Shown here one piece after another: positions 1 through 10,148 of a stretch of DNA of 64,000 bases; the stretch's first letter is position 1; each line of letters starts with the position of its first letter. This DNA is from Microvelia longipes. Its lineage: Eukaryota; Arthropoda; Insecta; Hemiptera; Veliidae. A program made the position numbers and the translations under genes. The stretch is taken from NCBI GenBank assembly GCA_018340805.1, contig JACMZG010001870.1, forward strand, positions 15,587,651-15,651,650, written 5' to 3'. Below the pieces are notes generated by a model. That model made no database searches. It worked only from the letters and a program-made list of their open reading frames with translations, and was not told the DNA's origin.

Positions 1-985
1 CTAACATAGCGTGTTTCTATCTAAGCAGACTATACTTGACTACTACTACTCTATCTCTAACATAGCGTGTTTCTATCTAAGCAGACTATACTTTATACTA
101 CTCTATCTCTAACATAGCGTGTTTCTATCTAAGCAGACTATACTTTAATACTACTACTCTATCTCTAACATAGCGTGTTTCTATCTAAGCAGACTATACT
201 TTAATACTACTACTCTATCTCTAACATAGCGTGTTCTATCTAAGCAGACTATACTTTAATACTACTACTCTATCTCTAACATAGCGTGTTTCTATCTAAG
301 CAGGCATATATCTTACTATACTTGACTACTACTCTATCTCTAACATAGCGTGTTTCTATCTAAGCAGCATAGCGTGTTTCTATCTAAGCAGACTTACTTT
401 AATACTACTACTCTATCTCTAACATAGCGTGTTTCTATCTAAGCAGACTATACTTTAATACTACTACTCTATCTCTAACATAGCGTGTTTCTATCTAAGC
501 AGACTATACTTTACTACTACAACTCTATCTCTAACATAGCGTGTTTCTATCTAAGCAGACTATACTTTAATACTACTACTCTATCTCTAACATAGCGTGT
601 TTCTATCTAAGCAGACTATACTTGACTACTACTACTCTGTCTCTAACATAGCGTGTTTCTATCTAAGCAGACTATACTTTACTACTACAACTCTATCTCT
701 AACATAGCGTGTTTCTATCTAAGCAGACTATACTTTAATACTACTACTCTATCTCTAACATAGCGTGTTTCTATCTAAGCACCCTATACTTTGACTACTA
801 CTACTCTGTCTCTTAACATAGCGTGTTTCTATCTAAGCAGACTATACTTTACTACTACAACTTTATCTCTAACATAGCGTGTTTCTATCTAAGCAGACTA
901 TACTTTAATACTACTACTCTATCTCTAACATAGCGTGTGTCTATCTAAGCAGACTATACCTTACTACTACCAGTCTATCACTAAC
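1..985. repeat. 56-bp minisatellite, about 17 units, cut by window edge
   Basis: The unit contains AACATAGCGTGTTTCTATC followed by TAAGCAGACTATAC and a run of ACT triplets. The start-to-start distance of the AACATAGCG motif is about 53-56 bases. Units differ by small indels in the ACT run (for example TTGACTACTACT versus TTAATACTACTACT), and one merged or short unit occurs near 360-370. The array begins at base 1, so its true left end is not seen. It stops near 985 in unique AT-rich DNA. I see no coding potential. The sequence is not a known telomere repeat. Confidence 0.95.
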
Positions 986-2008
986 ATCGAGATGTCAAAA
1001 TACCAAATAAAAAACACCTGTACTTAGTGATAAATTCTTCCAGTTAATAGTATAAGGTCACTTAAAAAAAAGTTGTGATTTTCAGCTTAGGCTAAGCGTG
1101 GGTAGCTTGCTAGCTTATTTTAAATTTTAAAACTTTATTCTATATAAAATCAGATGATGGTATACGGGATTTGAATAATATATATTATTTAAATTCAGTC
1201 AACCAAGTTAGGTTTATTATTTTCCAAGCAACTCGTGTCCAGATAAGCAAACTGAAATGCATTTTATGACAGAGTAGCACGTATTTTTTTAAAAAAAGGA
1301 ACTGCGTCATATTTTAACAGTATAGACGTTGAGACTTAATAAAATAATAGAAAAATAGAACGGAATGATGGTCTAGGTTAGTATTAGTGCGGTCACGTTT
1401 TTATCCGTCCCCCGACCACGTATACCCCCTCCTTATTTTACTTCTCCTTTATATCCTATCTATACGTAGCTGGCACAGGAATAGAGACCAAGTAAAAAGG
1501 TAAACTCAGACTCTGTAAATATACGAGTTATTGAATAATTTCGGTGAATACAGTGCGGTGGCGGCTGTCATCGGAACGTGCCGCGACATGAATTACAAAT
1601 AGACCTTTCCCTCGGTTGTCGTTTTAGATGTAAAAAGGAGAGTTTTTAGAGAACCTCTGCAGTATGTACTTTAACCCCCTCCTCTCGCAAAAAAAAACTC
1701 GACATCAAAATTTGACAACGTTTCTCCTTCACATTTCCTTAGAAAAATCAAACTAGTGAAGCACTCAAGATACGAAGTTATTCTATGGAAATTTCATGAT
1801 TTATGCCACTCAAACGCAAAGCTAAAAATGGCATGGCAGACAAAAATATTTAAAAAATATCTAAAAATAGAAGAAGTCAGAGTTATTTAGAGACCGAATG
1901 AGCTGCAATGGATCTCATTCCATTCAGCATTACATAAACTATAAATAATGACAAAGTTATCTTAGATAACTTTAGAGCTTTTTGGACTATTAAGAATTGT
2001 AATATCAA
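986..2008. other. Gene-free AT-rich interval, nothing recognised
   Basis: No sustained reading frame or recognisable repeat is seen. The piece around 1375-1630 is less AT-rich (runs such as CCGTCCCCCGACCACG and GCGGTGGCGGCTGTCATCGG) and might be the remains of an unrecognised element or an exon, but no protein family is recognisable in it. Confidence 0.4.
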
Positions 2009-2170
2009 TTAAATTAATGAAGTAAGTCCTTTTTTATTAAAATTTTCTAACTTTTTCATTTTTGTAATTTTTAAGAACCGAAGAAGCTCTGGATCCCTGG
2101 ACGAAAGCTCTTCAACAATTTATTTTCAATAAATTGAAATAAAAAAGGACTAAAGTCTTCATTAATTTAA
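2009..2170. mobile_element. Small element with 30-bp terminal inverted repeats and central hairpin
   Basis: The arms 2009-2038 (AAATTAATGAAG then AAGTCCTTTTTTATT) and 2138-2170 (AATAAAAAAGGACT then GTCTTCATTAATTT) are inverted copies of one another. Between them GAAGAAGCTC (2080-2089) pairs with GCTCTTC (2107-2113) around GGATCC..GGACGAAAGC. That centre resembles a decayed hammerhead or Penelope-type hairpin (short stem, then CGAAAGC), but the CUGANGA box is not intact. It could be a MITE or a Penelope terminal repeat. No coding capacity. Confidence 0.5.
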
Positions 2171-2276
2171 AATATCTTAGATACTTGCCAAGGAAAAAAA
2201 ATAAGCTAATGAGATTTGCGTCATAGAGGAGGGAAGTGATTTTCTACATGGGAGGAACAAACTAATCAATAGTATA

Positions 2277-2565
2277 TAATAAGTGTATGTATGTACAAAA
2301 TAAGTGTATGTTTGTACAAAATAAGTGTATGTTTGTACAAAATAAGTGCATGTTTGTACAAAATAAGTGTATGTATGTACAAAATAAGTGTATGTTTGTA
2401 CAAAATAAGTGTATGTTTGTACAAAATAAGTGTATGTTTGTACAAAATAAGTGTATGTTTGTACAAAATAAGTGTATGTTTGTACAAAATAAGTGTATGT
2501 TTGTACAAAATAAGTGTATGTTTGTACAAAATAAGTGTATGTTTGTACAAAATAAGTGTATGTGT
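2277..2565. repeat. 21-bp minisatellite, about 14 units
   Basis: The unit is ATAAGTGTATGTTTGTACAA plus one A, repeated almost perfectly. A few units have ATGTATG for ATGTTTG and one has GTGCATG. Because 21 is a multiple of three and the unit lacks stops in several frames, 90-130-codon open frames with 7-residue repeats appear on both strands. These are by-products of the repeat and should not be annotated as genes. Confidence 0.95.
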
Positions 2566-2593
2566 TGTAAAAAAAAAATTGTTACTAGATGTT

Positions 2594-2715
2594 TTTATGA
2601 CACACGATAACTTTCAAATCCTTATCAAAATAAAACTTAGTACGAAAATTAACCTCATGGATTTCCTGAACCTCAATGTTTAAGAATCATGTATGACGTC
2701 ATTAGACCGCAATAA
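2594..2715 (+). repeat. Fragment of the 5S-like repeat family (5' half)
   Basis: The stretch AAAACTTAGTACGAAAATTAACC followed about 45 bases later by ATGACGTCATTAGACCGCAA matches, in order and spacing, the section of the 5S-like family that reads GAAACTTTGTACAAAAATC ... ATGACGTCATTAACCCGCAA. The rest of the repeat is absent, so this is a decayed fragment. Confidence 0.45.
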
Positions 2716-2969
2716 AGATCAGAACAAAATCACTTCAGCTTAAAGCATAGAGGTATTATAACTTGAAGACTCCTATCGGTTGTATTTTGAAACATCAAAA
2801 AGTAACCTTTCAATTAACCTAACACCCTCGATTATTAATGTAATCAAATAAACACCACAAAATTACAATCACTTATATAATTAGACGTTTATAATACAAA
2901 ACAAAACACAAACAATGTGTGAAAAAATATACAATTATTGATTAATTATAACTATAACTTAGTTATAAA

Positions 2970-3077
2970 GGAGGTTTCTATGAGGTTATGCAGACCCCCT
3001 GGGAGCCCCCAAAACCTGTATCAGGCTTCTTAACGTAATGAGATAGACTATGCCCTCTCTAGTAATATATCTCTATG
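2970..3077 (-). mobile_element. CATAGAG-ended MITE, copy A, truncated
   Basis: On the minus strand this reads from the terminal motif CATAGAGATATATTACTAGA through GGGCATAG, TATCTCATTACG, then GGGGGCTCCCAGGGGG and AACCTCATAGAAACCTCC. The same order of blocks is found in three other copies in this window (10548-10774, 59319-59635, 59711-59936). Only the first 110 bases are present here. It lies 400 bases upstream of the prolidase start. Confidence 0.6.
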
Positions 3078-3188
3078 CCTAAAGAGTTATTGAATAAATT
3101 GAATTTTAACACATAACCTTCATCACAGTTCACAATGGAGCTCAAAATGTTAAGAGACTACTACTATTTCCTACGTCATTTAGCAAGG

Positions 3189-3230
3189 TATAAAACAGCT
3201 CAAATAAAGCAAAGAAAGTAGCAGCTCAGT
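3189..3230 (+). promoter_or_regulatory. Possible core promoter of the prolidase gene
   Basis: TATAAAA at 3189-3195 lies about 285 bases before the prolidase ATG. An arthropod-type initiator-like TCAGT lies at 3226-3230, and TACGTCAT sits just upstream at 3172-3179. The 39-base gap from TATA to the putative start is longer than the usual 30, and such motifs arise easily in AT-rich DNA. This is a weak suggestion only. Confidence 0.2.
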
Positions 3231-3476
3231 TTGTCAGAGCTCAGAGCAAATTTTCTGTTGAAAACCTAAGATAAGTGTTAAATATATACAAGTCTGATAG
3301 TTGTTGCAGTTACGGGGCGTATCTACAGGGACACGGCTTATCTCACTCTTTCACTGCAATATTAAACAGTAGTGGGGGACAAAAACGTAATTATCTGACA
3401 CTAGTTAAGTAAAACCTCTCGGAGGTAACAGTTTTATTTCGTATCGTGTAATAAGTAGTACGCTGGTAAAATTAAA

Positions 3477-4856
3477 ATGCAGAAGTTTCCAAAATGTCCC
3501 ATTCCAGAGCCGATGGATGTATTTAAAGAAAATCGAAAGAGGTTAGTTGAAAAGTTGAGAGAAACTCATAAAAATTCGGCCGTTTTGCTTCAAGGAGGTA
3601 ATAATATAAGTCATTATTCGACAGACGTAGATTATGAATTTAGACAAGAACCGTATTTCCACTGGTGTTTTGGAGTGAAAGAACCTGGATTCTACGGATT
3701 AATAAGGATTAGTAGCGGTAAGTGTATTTTGTTTATGCCGAGATTACCTGCTGAATATGCTACTTGGATGGGTAAGCTATGTACACCTGATGATGTTAAA
3801 TCAATTTATAAAGTCGATCAAGTTTACTACACTGATGAAATGCGATCAGTACTGAAAAGTGATAAGCCAGAATCCCTTTTAACACTTTACGGTAGAAATA
3901 GCGACTCAGGTTTATTCACAGCAGAAGCTGATTATGACGGTATATGTGAACAAAAGGTAGACAAAACAGTATTATTCGATGTGATTTCGGATTTAAGAGT
4001 TTTTAAAACAGACAAAGAAATCGAGTTAATGCGTCAAGTAGCAGTTATTTCGTCTGAGGCTCATAAATACGTTTTGAAAAACCTGAAACCAGGTATGAGG
4101 GAGTATCAAGGGGAAGCTATGTTCAAATACTTCTGTTACAACGAAGCCGGGTGTAGATACACTGCTTACACTTGTATCTGTGGTTCAGGACATAACGGAG
4201 CAACTCTCCACTACGGACACGCAGCTGCTCCCAATGACAAATTGATAAAGGACGGCGATATGTGTTTGTTCGATATGGGAGCATCGTATCTAGGGTATTC
4301 AGCAGATATTACTGTTTCATTCCCTATCAACGGGAAATTTACTGAACCTCAAAAAGTGATATATAACGCAGTATTAGACGCACGAAATGCTGTATTGTCG
4401 GCTATGAAACCAGGTGTGAGTTGGGTCGATATGCACGATTTATCGATGAAAACTATTTTAAACGCATTAAAGAAATACGGAGCTCTTAAGGGAGATGTAG
4501 ATGAAATGATGTCGGCAGGTATCGGAGGTGTCTTTATGCCTCATGGTTTAGGGCATTTACTCGGAGTAGACGTTCATGATTGTGGAGGTTACATAGAAGG
4601 TACACCATCAAGACCAACTGAGCCATGGAGGAAATCCCTGAGAACAGCACGAACACTAGAAAAAAATATGGTTTTAACGGTCGAACCAGGTTGCTACTTC
4701 ATCGACCATTTACTAGACCAAGCACTTAAAGATGACATAAAAAAGAAATTCTTAGTGCCAGGTGTTTTAAACAAACTGAGGGGTTTCGGTGGAGTCAGAA
4801 TCGAAGACGATGTACTAGTTACTGATAAAGAAATTGAAAGTTTTATGAGGAAATAA
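3477..4856 (+). CDS. PEPD: Xaa-Pro dipeptidase (prolidase), intronless copy
   Basis: Cytosolic metallopeptidase of family M24B that hydrolyses dipeptides with C-terminal proline or hydroxyproline in the last step of collagen and dietary peptide breakdown. The 459-residue frame is continuous. The N-terminal creatinase-like domain occupies roughly residues 15-170 and the pita-bread catalytic domain 180-450. All five metal ligands of the family are visible: D266 and D277 in CLFDMGASYLGYSAD, H360 in PHGLGHLLG, E403 in TVEPGCYF and E443 in GGVRIEDD. H245 of LHYGHAAAPND is also kept. The start is fixed by an in-frame TAG at 3456-3458 with no ATG between. Animal prolidases are about 490 residues. 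This one is slightly short at the N terminus, and lacks about a dozen residues after VTD near the C terminus (residues 448-450), where the family has a longer tail. Vertebrate PEPD is split into many exons, so the lack of introns suggests a retrocopy or an intron-poor lineage, but the absence of stops argues that it is functional or very young. Confidence 0.95.
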   Translation: MQKFPKCPIPEPMDVFKENRKRLVEKLRETHKNSAVLLQGGNNISHYSTDVDYEFRQEPYFHWCFGVKEPGFYGLIRISSGKCILFMPRLPAEYATWMGKLCTPDDVKSIYKVDQVYYTDEMRSVLKSDKPESLLTLYGRNSDSGLFTAEADYDGICEQKVDKTVLFDVISDLRVFKTDKEIELMRQVAVISSEAHKYVLKNLKPGMREYQGEAMFKYFCYNEAGCRYTAYTCICGSGHNGATLHYGHAAAPNDKLIKDGDMCLFDMGASYLGYSADITVSFPINGKFTEPQKVIYNAVLDARNAVLSAMKPGVSWVDMHDLSMKTILNALKKYGALKGDVDEMMSAGIGGVFMPHGLGHLLGVDVHDCGGYIEGTPSRPTEPWRKSLRTARTLEKNMVLTVEPGCYFIDHLLDQALKDDIKKKFLVPGVLNKLRGFGGVRIEDDVLVTDKEIESFMRK

Positions 4857-5050
4857 ACAATTTAAGTTCAATTACACACTCACTCAGCACTGTAAGTGCA
4901 AGTTGGGAAAGTATCTCAACCTCGAGTATAGATATATTACGAAATATTACTGATATTAACGAAATGATGTGATACATAAAATATATTTATTTATAAATTA
5001 TTAAACTAATATTATTTTTACCTTATTTATATGTTAAATCCTAACGCTGA

Positions 5051-5056
5051 AATAAA
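5051..5056 (+). promoter_or_regulatory. Candidate polyadenylation signal of prolidase
   Basis: AATAAA lies 195 bases after the prolidase stop codon, just before an AT dinucleotide tract. It is the first canonical hexamer downstream. There is no obvious genomic poly(A) run of the kind that would mark a recent retrocopy. Confidence 0.4.
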
Positions 5057-5061
5057 ATATC

Positions 5062-5063
5062 AG

Positions 5064-5099
<36 letters not shown>

Positions 5100-5103
5100 A
5101 TAT

Positions 5104-5139
<36 letters not shown>

Positions 5140-5141
5140 AT
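5062..5141. repeat. AT dinucleotide tract
   Basis: An almost pure (AT)n microsatellite with a few TTATATATAA phase shifts, directly after the prolidase 3' flank. It is self-complementary and can extrude as a hairpin. Confidence 0.95.
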
Positions 5142-5194
5142 TGTGTAAATAATTTAGTCATAGGATTTACAGAACCATAGAGTAGAGTAAGAAA

Positions 5195-5456
5195 ACCATA
5201 AGTCTGGTGATTTAATCCGGGGTTGGATAATATGCTGACTGAGGGAAATTTAAAAAAATTATTACAACTTTATTCTATAAATTTTTATAAATAATTTTTA
5301 ATAATAATAAATTTTACTTAATTCTATAAACGTTATCGCCATATGTTTTACACTTGGACCGTAACAATTACCACTACCACTTAAATGGTTCCCGCAGGGT
5401 TTATCCCAGATGTGCTGCATGGCCCCAAATGGGCATTATTATTATTTATTATATAA
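5195..5456 (+). mobile_element. tRNA-derived SINE, degraded copy
   Basis: The 3' part matches the SINE at 11877-12117 (reverse strand there): TATCGCC, then TAACAATTACCACTACCACT, TGGTTCCCGCAGGG, a short hairpin and an ATTATTATTATT tail. The tRNA-like head is badly eroded (TCCGGGGTTGGAT at about 5216 may be the remains of box B). Inferred to be an old copy of the same family. Confidence 0.55.
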
Positions 5457-6452
5457 TTTAGATCCACGGATAAACACAACTGCTGCATGACTAAGTAACA
5501 GGAGTGATCGATAGACAAAAGTAAAACCATTGCTGGCGTGTCCCTTTGTAGAGAAAGTTTTAATTATGCGTTTGTTTAAATAATTTTTAATTTAATTTTA
5601 TACGACAATCAAGCCAAAAATAAAAATAAATAAATGATGATTACAAACTATGCTGACTTCAGCAATATTAGTAATCTCAGAAGAGGTCATTCCCAACAAG
5701 TAACACATGTCAAATGTTTATATTCTTTTACAGATATTCCTTAATAGTATTAATATTATCAGTACTACTCGAGAGCGATTACCAGATCTATGTCGAGTTA
5801 AAATTCTAAAAGCAATTATGTCAATTTGATGTAATACAAGATTAAGATAACAGGTGACAAACTATTCCATTATATTTAGAAGTAAATTATTACTCCCGGG
5901 ACAAATACACGCGCATACAAATACTCACAGACACACAGATACATGATCAAAACTAAATTCTGTAACTCTCGACTGACATTGATAAGATTAACAGGATTAA
6001 CTAAATATTATTTTCATTATCATTCTTGTATCAACAGTAATAAGAATCTAAAAAATTCTGGCGCGGTAGTCCGCATGCCGGACGAATTTCCATTGCTATG
6101 CGTTTTTCCGTGCTTAAAAATCCATTTCTCACTTAATGCTCTGTTTTATGCTTTATAACTTGAGCACTAAATCAATTATCAAGCACTACTCGAAACTGTT
6201 TTTTCTGTATTTTTTTAACCGCATAATTATTCTGTTGGTTATACAAAACTATGCCTCTAAAATTGGCAGTGCACACCATTATTGGTCCTAGTTTAATGCT
6301 CAGCTAGTGTTTTTATTAAGATGTTTAGCGCATTACCTTTTAATTTTGGTTTCCAGTCATTTATTATGGTTTGTTGACTTTTTGGTCACTTAGAGTGGTT
6401 AAATCCACTTTGTATGGTTTTTATTTGATTCAGCGCCTAAAAATAAAAAGGA
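5457..6452. other. Gene-free interval, nothing recognised
   Basis: AT-rich sequence without a sustained frame. A short frame at 5943-6158 has no recognisable similarity and no supporting signal. Confidence 0.4.
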
Positions 6453-6847
6453 CTTTTTTCGCGGCAAAAAATAATAAACTTACATTTTTTCGAATTTTTG
6501 AATTTTGCTGACTCAGCAAACCGGGTTAATTACGTCACAACAATCTGGTTTTCAATAAGGTTTGTGTCCACCCTAAAAGGTTGATTTTTGTATAAAGTTT
6601 GATCAAAAATATTAATCCGCTGAAAATACATATATACGTAGATGTAAAATATGTACCTAAGAGATTTAAAATTGATATTTGACTTTAAATTTTTACCGGT
6701 GCTAAAATCTGTCGGATGAATTGAAAACCTTATTGAAAACCTTATTGAAAACCAGATTGTTGTGACGTAATTAACCCGGTTTGCTGAGTCAGCAAAATTC
6801 AAAAATTCGAAAAAATGTAAGTTTATTATTTTTTGCCGCGAAAAAAA
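6453..6847. repeat. Inverted repeat with 110-bp arms, derived from the 5S-like family
   Basis: Left arm 6453-6562 and right arm about 6733-6847 are near-perfect inverted copies, from TTTTTTCGCGGCAAAAAATA to ACAATCTGGTTTTCAATAAG. Each arm contains TGCTGACTCAGCAAA and GGGTTAATTACGTCA. These match the internal part of the 5S-like repeat family (TGACTCAGCAAAAATTT and GGGTTAATGACGTCAT in the other copies). The loop also keeps TTGATTTTTGTATAAAGTTT, again from that family. So this is an inverted duplication of one internal part of the 5S-like repeat. It abuts the non-LTR fragment at about 6849. Confidence 0.75.
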
Positions 6848-6848
6848 A

Positions 6849-7628
6849 TATTGTCAATGTAAACCAAATGAAAATAGTATATTATTCACTTGTGCAATCA
6901 ATCTTAATGTATGGTATTATTGGGTGGGGAGGAGCCTCTCCAACCCACTTAAATCCTTTAATTATAGCACATAAAAAGCTTCTTAAAATTATTTTCAAAC
7001 TTCCCATTCAATTTTCTACTGAAGACTTGTACCAAACAGTAGGTCTGTTAAGCATTAAAGCACTTTATATAAATGTAGTATTTATATCTTCTAAACACCA
7101 ACTATGTACAACTAATCCTGTAAATACTTCACATAACCTGAGAAACAGCTCTAAATATAATGTTCCTTATTGTAATAAAAGTATTGGTCAACATCACATA
7201 ACTTTTAGGACCTGTTTGCTTAATAAATTCCCATTTGATGTAAAAAAAAATACTAAGTCTTTAAAAAAAGTATACAAAGTTGGCTAATCTCTTACTCTCA
7301 ACAGGAGCTAAATCAGCTAGGTCACATTATAGAGCCTAAATAAAATTAAAAAAAAAACTTTCAATGTTCAATAAAAATAAAAATAAAGATGTGTATTTTT
7401 ATACAACTAAAGTGATATATATTTTAAGACTTTTTAACTTACTAGTTAAAATGTGATATTTATGATAATTTACTATAGACTGTTCAGTCAATTTTTTAAA
7501 AAAAAAAATTTATGTTTAATAATTTTATTCTTTACTATATTTGATAATTTTAATGCTCCTCCACTCTCAGGCTTAGCCTTGTGTGATGTGCTCTATTGAA
7601 TGTTAGTATTAAGAAAATTATATATATA
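6849..7628 (+). mobile_element. Non-LTR retrotransposon, 5'-truncated, 3' portion
   Basis: Contains the last part of a reverse-transcriptase ORF (6859-7287) followed by about 340 bases of AT-rich 3' UTR. The element continues after the nested foldback transposon at 10149-10219, where it ends in AAAGGATTTTTGAATTTGAA-type repeats, a tail style common in arthropod non-LTR elements. The target duplication was not identified. The left junction is at the edge of the 5S-derived inverted repeat. Confidence 0.75.
6859..7287 (+). pseudogene. C-terminal fragment of non-LTR reverse transcriptase
   Basis: The frame carries the conserved post-RT (thumb) sequence of Jockey/R1/CR1-like elements. It shows YYSLVQSILMYGIIGWGGA, then HLNPLIIAHKKLLKII, then FSTEDLYQTVGLLSIKALY. 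This matches the family pattern of Y-x-L-x-x-S-x-L-x-Y-G-I-x-x-W-G, then P-L-x-x-x-Q-K-x-x-x-x-I, then L-L-x-I-x-x-L-Y. The palm domain with the catalytic FADD is missing because the element is 5'-truncated. The first 26 residues of the longer open frame (from 6781) come from the neighbouring inverted repeat and are not part of the protein. The frame itself is intact up to a TAA, so the insertion may not be very old. Confidence 0.8.
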
Positions 7629-10148
7629 CAGGGTGGTCCACTAAGAAGGACAAGACCTTTTTCTCGGAAACTATAACAGCTAGAAGGATCGGTTTCCGGC
7701 GTTGGATTCAATGTAATAGTGAGCAGACGAGAAAAATCCGTTTTCGGCGCGCTTCGCGCCTGTCATAGAGATGTTAATGCTAACTTTTTAATTTTATAGT
7801 TAGGTATAGGGAACTTTTTTTGTTCTTTAAAGAATGAAAAATAAGGAAGATTAGTGAAGACCGCATCAAAATCGGACAATTTTAACCGAGCTATGATGAA
7901 AAACATTTTTTATTAAATTAGCTCACTTCGGCGCCATTTTGGATGATGTTGCATTTAAATAAAATTTATTATAGGGACATATTTTTAAACAAACATCGCT
8001 TTATAAAAGAATATCAAAAGTTTTAATTCTAACCTCAGTTTTAGGTGTAAAATAGTCGTTAAACATAACAAAACAAAAAAAATATGTTTTTCTAAGATAC
8101 CATGAAAAGTAAGATAGGGAGCTATAGTTTTTATGGTTTGTACAGTTAGCCAACAAAATGAGTCCAATTTTAACAAATTCGCTTCACAATTTCAAAAGTT
8201 ATTACTAATAAATCTCTTAAAATTGCCAAAAATGGAATATTTTTATAGTTTACCACCCTATTGTTGATATTTAATGGAACTGCAACGTCATCATACCTTG
8301 TGATCTTTATTTCAGCTTGTATAAGGATTCCAGAACGCCTAAAACACTTATTTTGTTCATTTTGGAGAAATTACGATTATGGTGATTTTCGTCAATCGTA
8401 GAATGCAGATTAGAGGTACCTTGCAAAAACCAAGTAAAATCCTTCATAAACGTTAATAAAAAATTGATTTGGATGATAACTACTTCGTTTCTAGGGGTGA
8501 AGGACCAATAAATAGCAAATCACACAACTAGACTGTAAAGTGATATTTTACTGCTGCGGAAGTTTAATAACGTCAAAAACCAGCCAATTTTATTTCCGGA
8601 GCAATAAATTATCATTTATACTATTTACGTTTAGTTATGCATTTATTAAAAAGAGTCGTTTTTTTGTATGAATAATTTAATTAACTTAGTTTAAAGAAAT
8701 TAAAACACAAGATTGATAAATAATCATTCATACTTTTACAAAATTAAGGTAAAATAATATGGGGACCTACGGCTCCCCATTTATACAGGACTCTATAGGG
8801 AATACTTTGCTCAATGCTCAATTTTTGTAGTCTTCCACACTTCAAACAGTTCCTACCTTTTTATATACGTTGTCCTTTAAATAGCCCCACCGGAAAAATC
8901 GTGTGGGGTCAAGTCCGGAGACCTTGATGGCCACCTAATTGAGCCGTAGGTCCCCATCCACCTAGGCCGTAGGTCCCCGTATTATTTTACCTTAATTTTG
9001 TAAAAGTATGAATGATTATTTATCAATCTTGTGTTTTAATTTCTTTAAACTAAGTTAAATTAAATTATTCTTACAAAAAATCGACTCTTTTTAATAAATG
9101 CATAACTAAACGTAAATAGTATAAATAATGATAATTTATTGCTCCGGAAATAAAATTGGCTGGTTTCATTGACGTTATTAAACTTCCGCAGCAGTAAAAT
9201 ATCACTTTACAGTCTAGTTGTGTGATTTGCTATTTATTGGTCCTTCACCCCTAGAAACGAAGTAGTTATCATCAAAATCAATTTTTTATTAACGTTTATG
9301 AAGGATTTTACTTGGTTTTTGCAAGGTACCTCTAATCTGCATTCTACGATTGACGAAAATCACCATAATCGTAATTTCTCCAAAACCAATGAACAAAAAT
9401 AAGTGTTTTAGGCGTTCTGGAATCCTTATACAAGCTGAAATAAAGATCACAAGGTATGATGACGTTGCAGTTCCATTAAATATCAACAATAGGGTGGTAA
9501 ACTATAAAAAATATTCCATTTTTGGCAATTTTAAGAGATTTATTAGTAATAACTTTTGAAATTGTGAAGCGAATTTGTTAAAATTGGACTCATTTTGTTG
9601 CTTTTTATGTTAGCTAACTGTACAAACCATAAAAACTATAGCTCCCTATCTTACTTTTCATGGTATCTTAGAAAAACCATATTTTTTTTGTTTTTGTTAT
9701 GTTTAACGACTATTTTACACCTAAAACTGAGGTTAGAATTAAAACTTTTGATATTCTTTTATTAAAGCGATGTTTCTAGTTTAAAAATATGTCCCTATAA
9801 TAAATTTTATTTAAATGCAACATCATCCAAAATGGCGCCGAAGTGAGCTAAATTTAATAAAAAATGTTTTTTCATCATAGCTCGGTTAAAAATTGTCCGA
9901 TTTTAATGCGGTCTTCACTAATCTTCCTTATTTTTCATTCTTTAAAGAACAAAAAAAAGTTCCCTATACCTAACTATAAAATTAAAAAAGTTAGCATTAA
10001 CATCTCTATGACAGGCGCGAAGCGCGCCCGAAAACGGATTTTTCTCGTCTGCTCACTATTACATTGAATCCAACGCCGGAAACCGCATCCTTCTAGCTGT
10101 TATAGTTTCCGAGAAAAAGGTCTTGTCCTTCTTAGCTGGACCACCCTG
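7629..10148. mobile_element. Foldback Tc1/mariner-type transposon with about 1.15-kb terminal inverted repeats
   Basis: The ends are CAGGGTGGTCCA and TGGACCACCCTG, each flanked by TA (7627-7628 and 10149-10150), the target duplication typical of Tc1/mariner elements. Left arm 7629-8773 and right arm 8966-10148 are inverted copies over nearly their whole length, with scattered differences (for example TCAATAAATCG versus related variants, and GCGCGCTTCGCGCC against GGCGCGAAGCGCGC). The 192-base centre holds a transposase remnant. The element interrupts the 3' UTR of a non-LTR retrotransposon and is therefore younger than it. Open frames of 60-70 codons inside the arms (7985-8176, 9289-9559, 9864-10067) have no recognisable similarity. 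Confidence 0.85.
8842..8933 (-). pseudogene. Tc1/mariner-type DDE transposase remnant
   Basis: On the minus strand, 8933 downwards reads WPSRSPDLTPHDF. After a one-base frame change it continues as FFRWGYLKDNVYKKV and then a stop. This is the widely conserved segment of Tc1/mariner/IS630-type transposases around the second catalytic Asp (W-P-x-R-S-P-D-L-x-P-x-D-F-F-x-W-G-x-L-K-D-x-V-Y). The rest of the transposase is absent. It sits exactly in the spacer between the two long inverted arms and identifies the foldback element's superfamily. Confidence 0.8.

Noticed and set aside
2266..2683. Three overlapping open frames of 94-130 codons with 7-residue repeats
   Set aside because: They are open only because a 21-bp stop-free unit is repeated. 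Frames are open on both strands and in two phases.
7985..10067. Short frames in both arms of the foldback element as transposase pieces
   Set aside because: They do not match any transposase segment. Only the central spacer encodes a recognisable motif.
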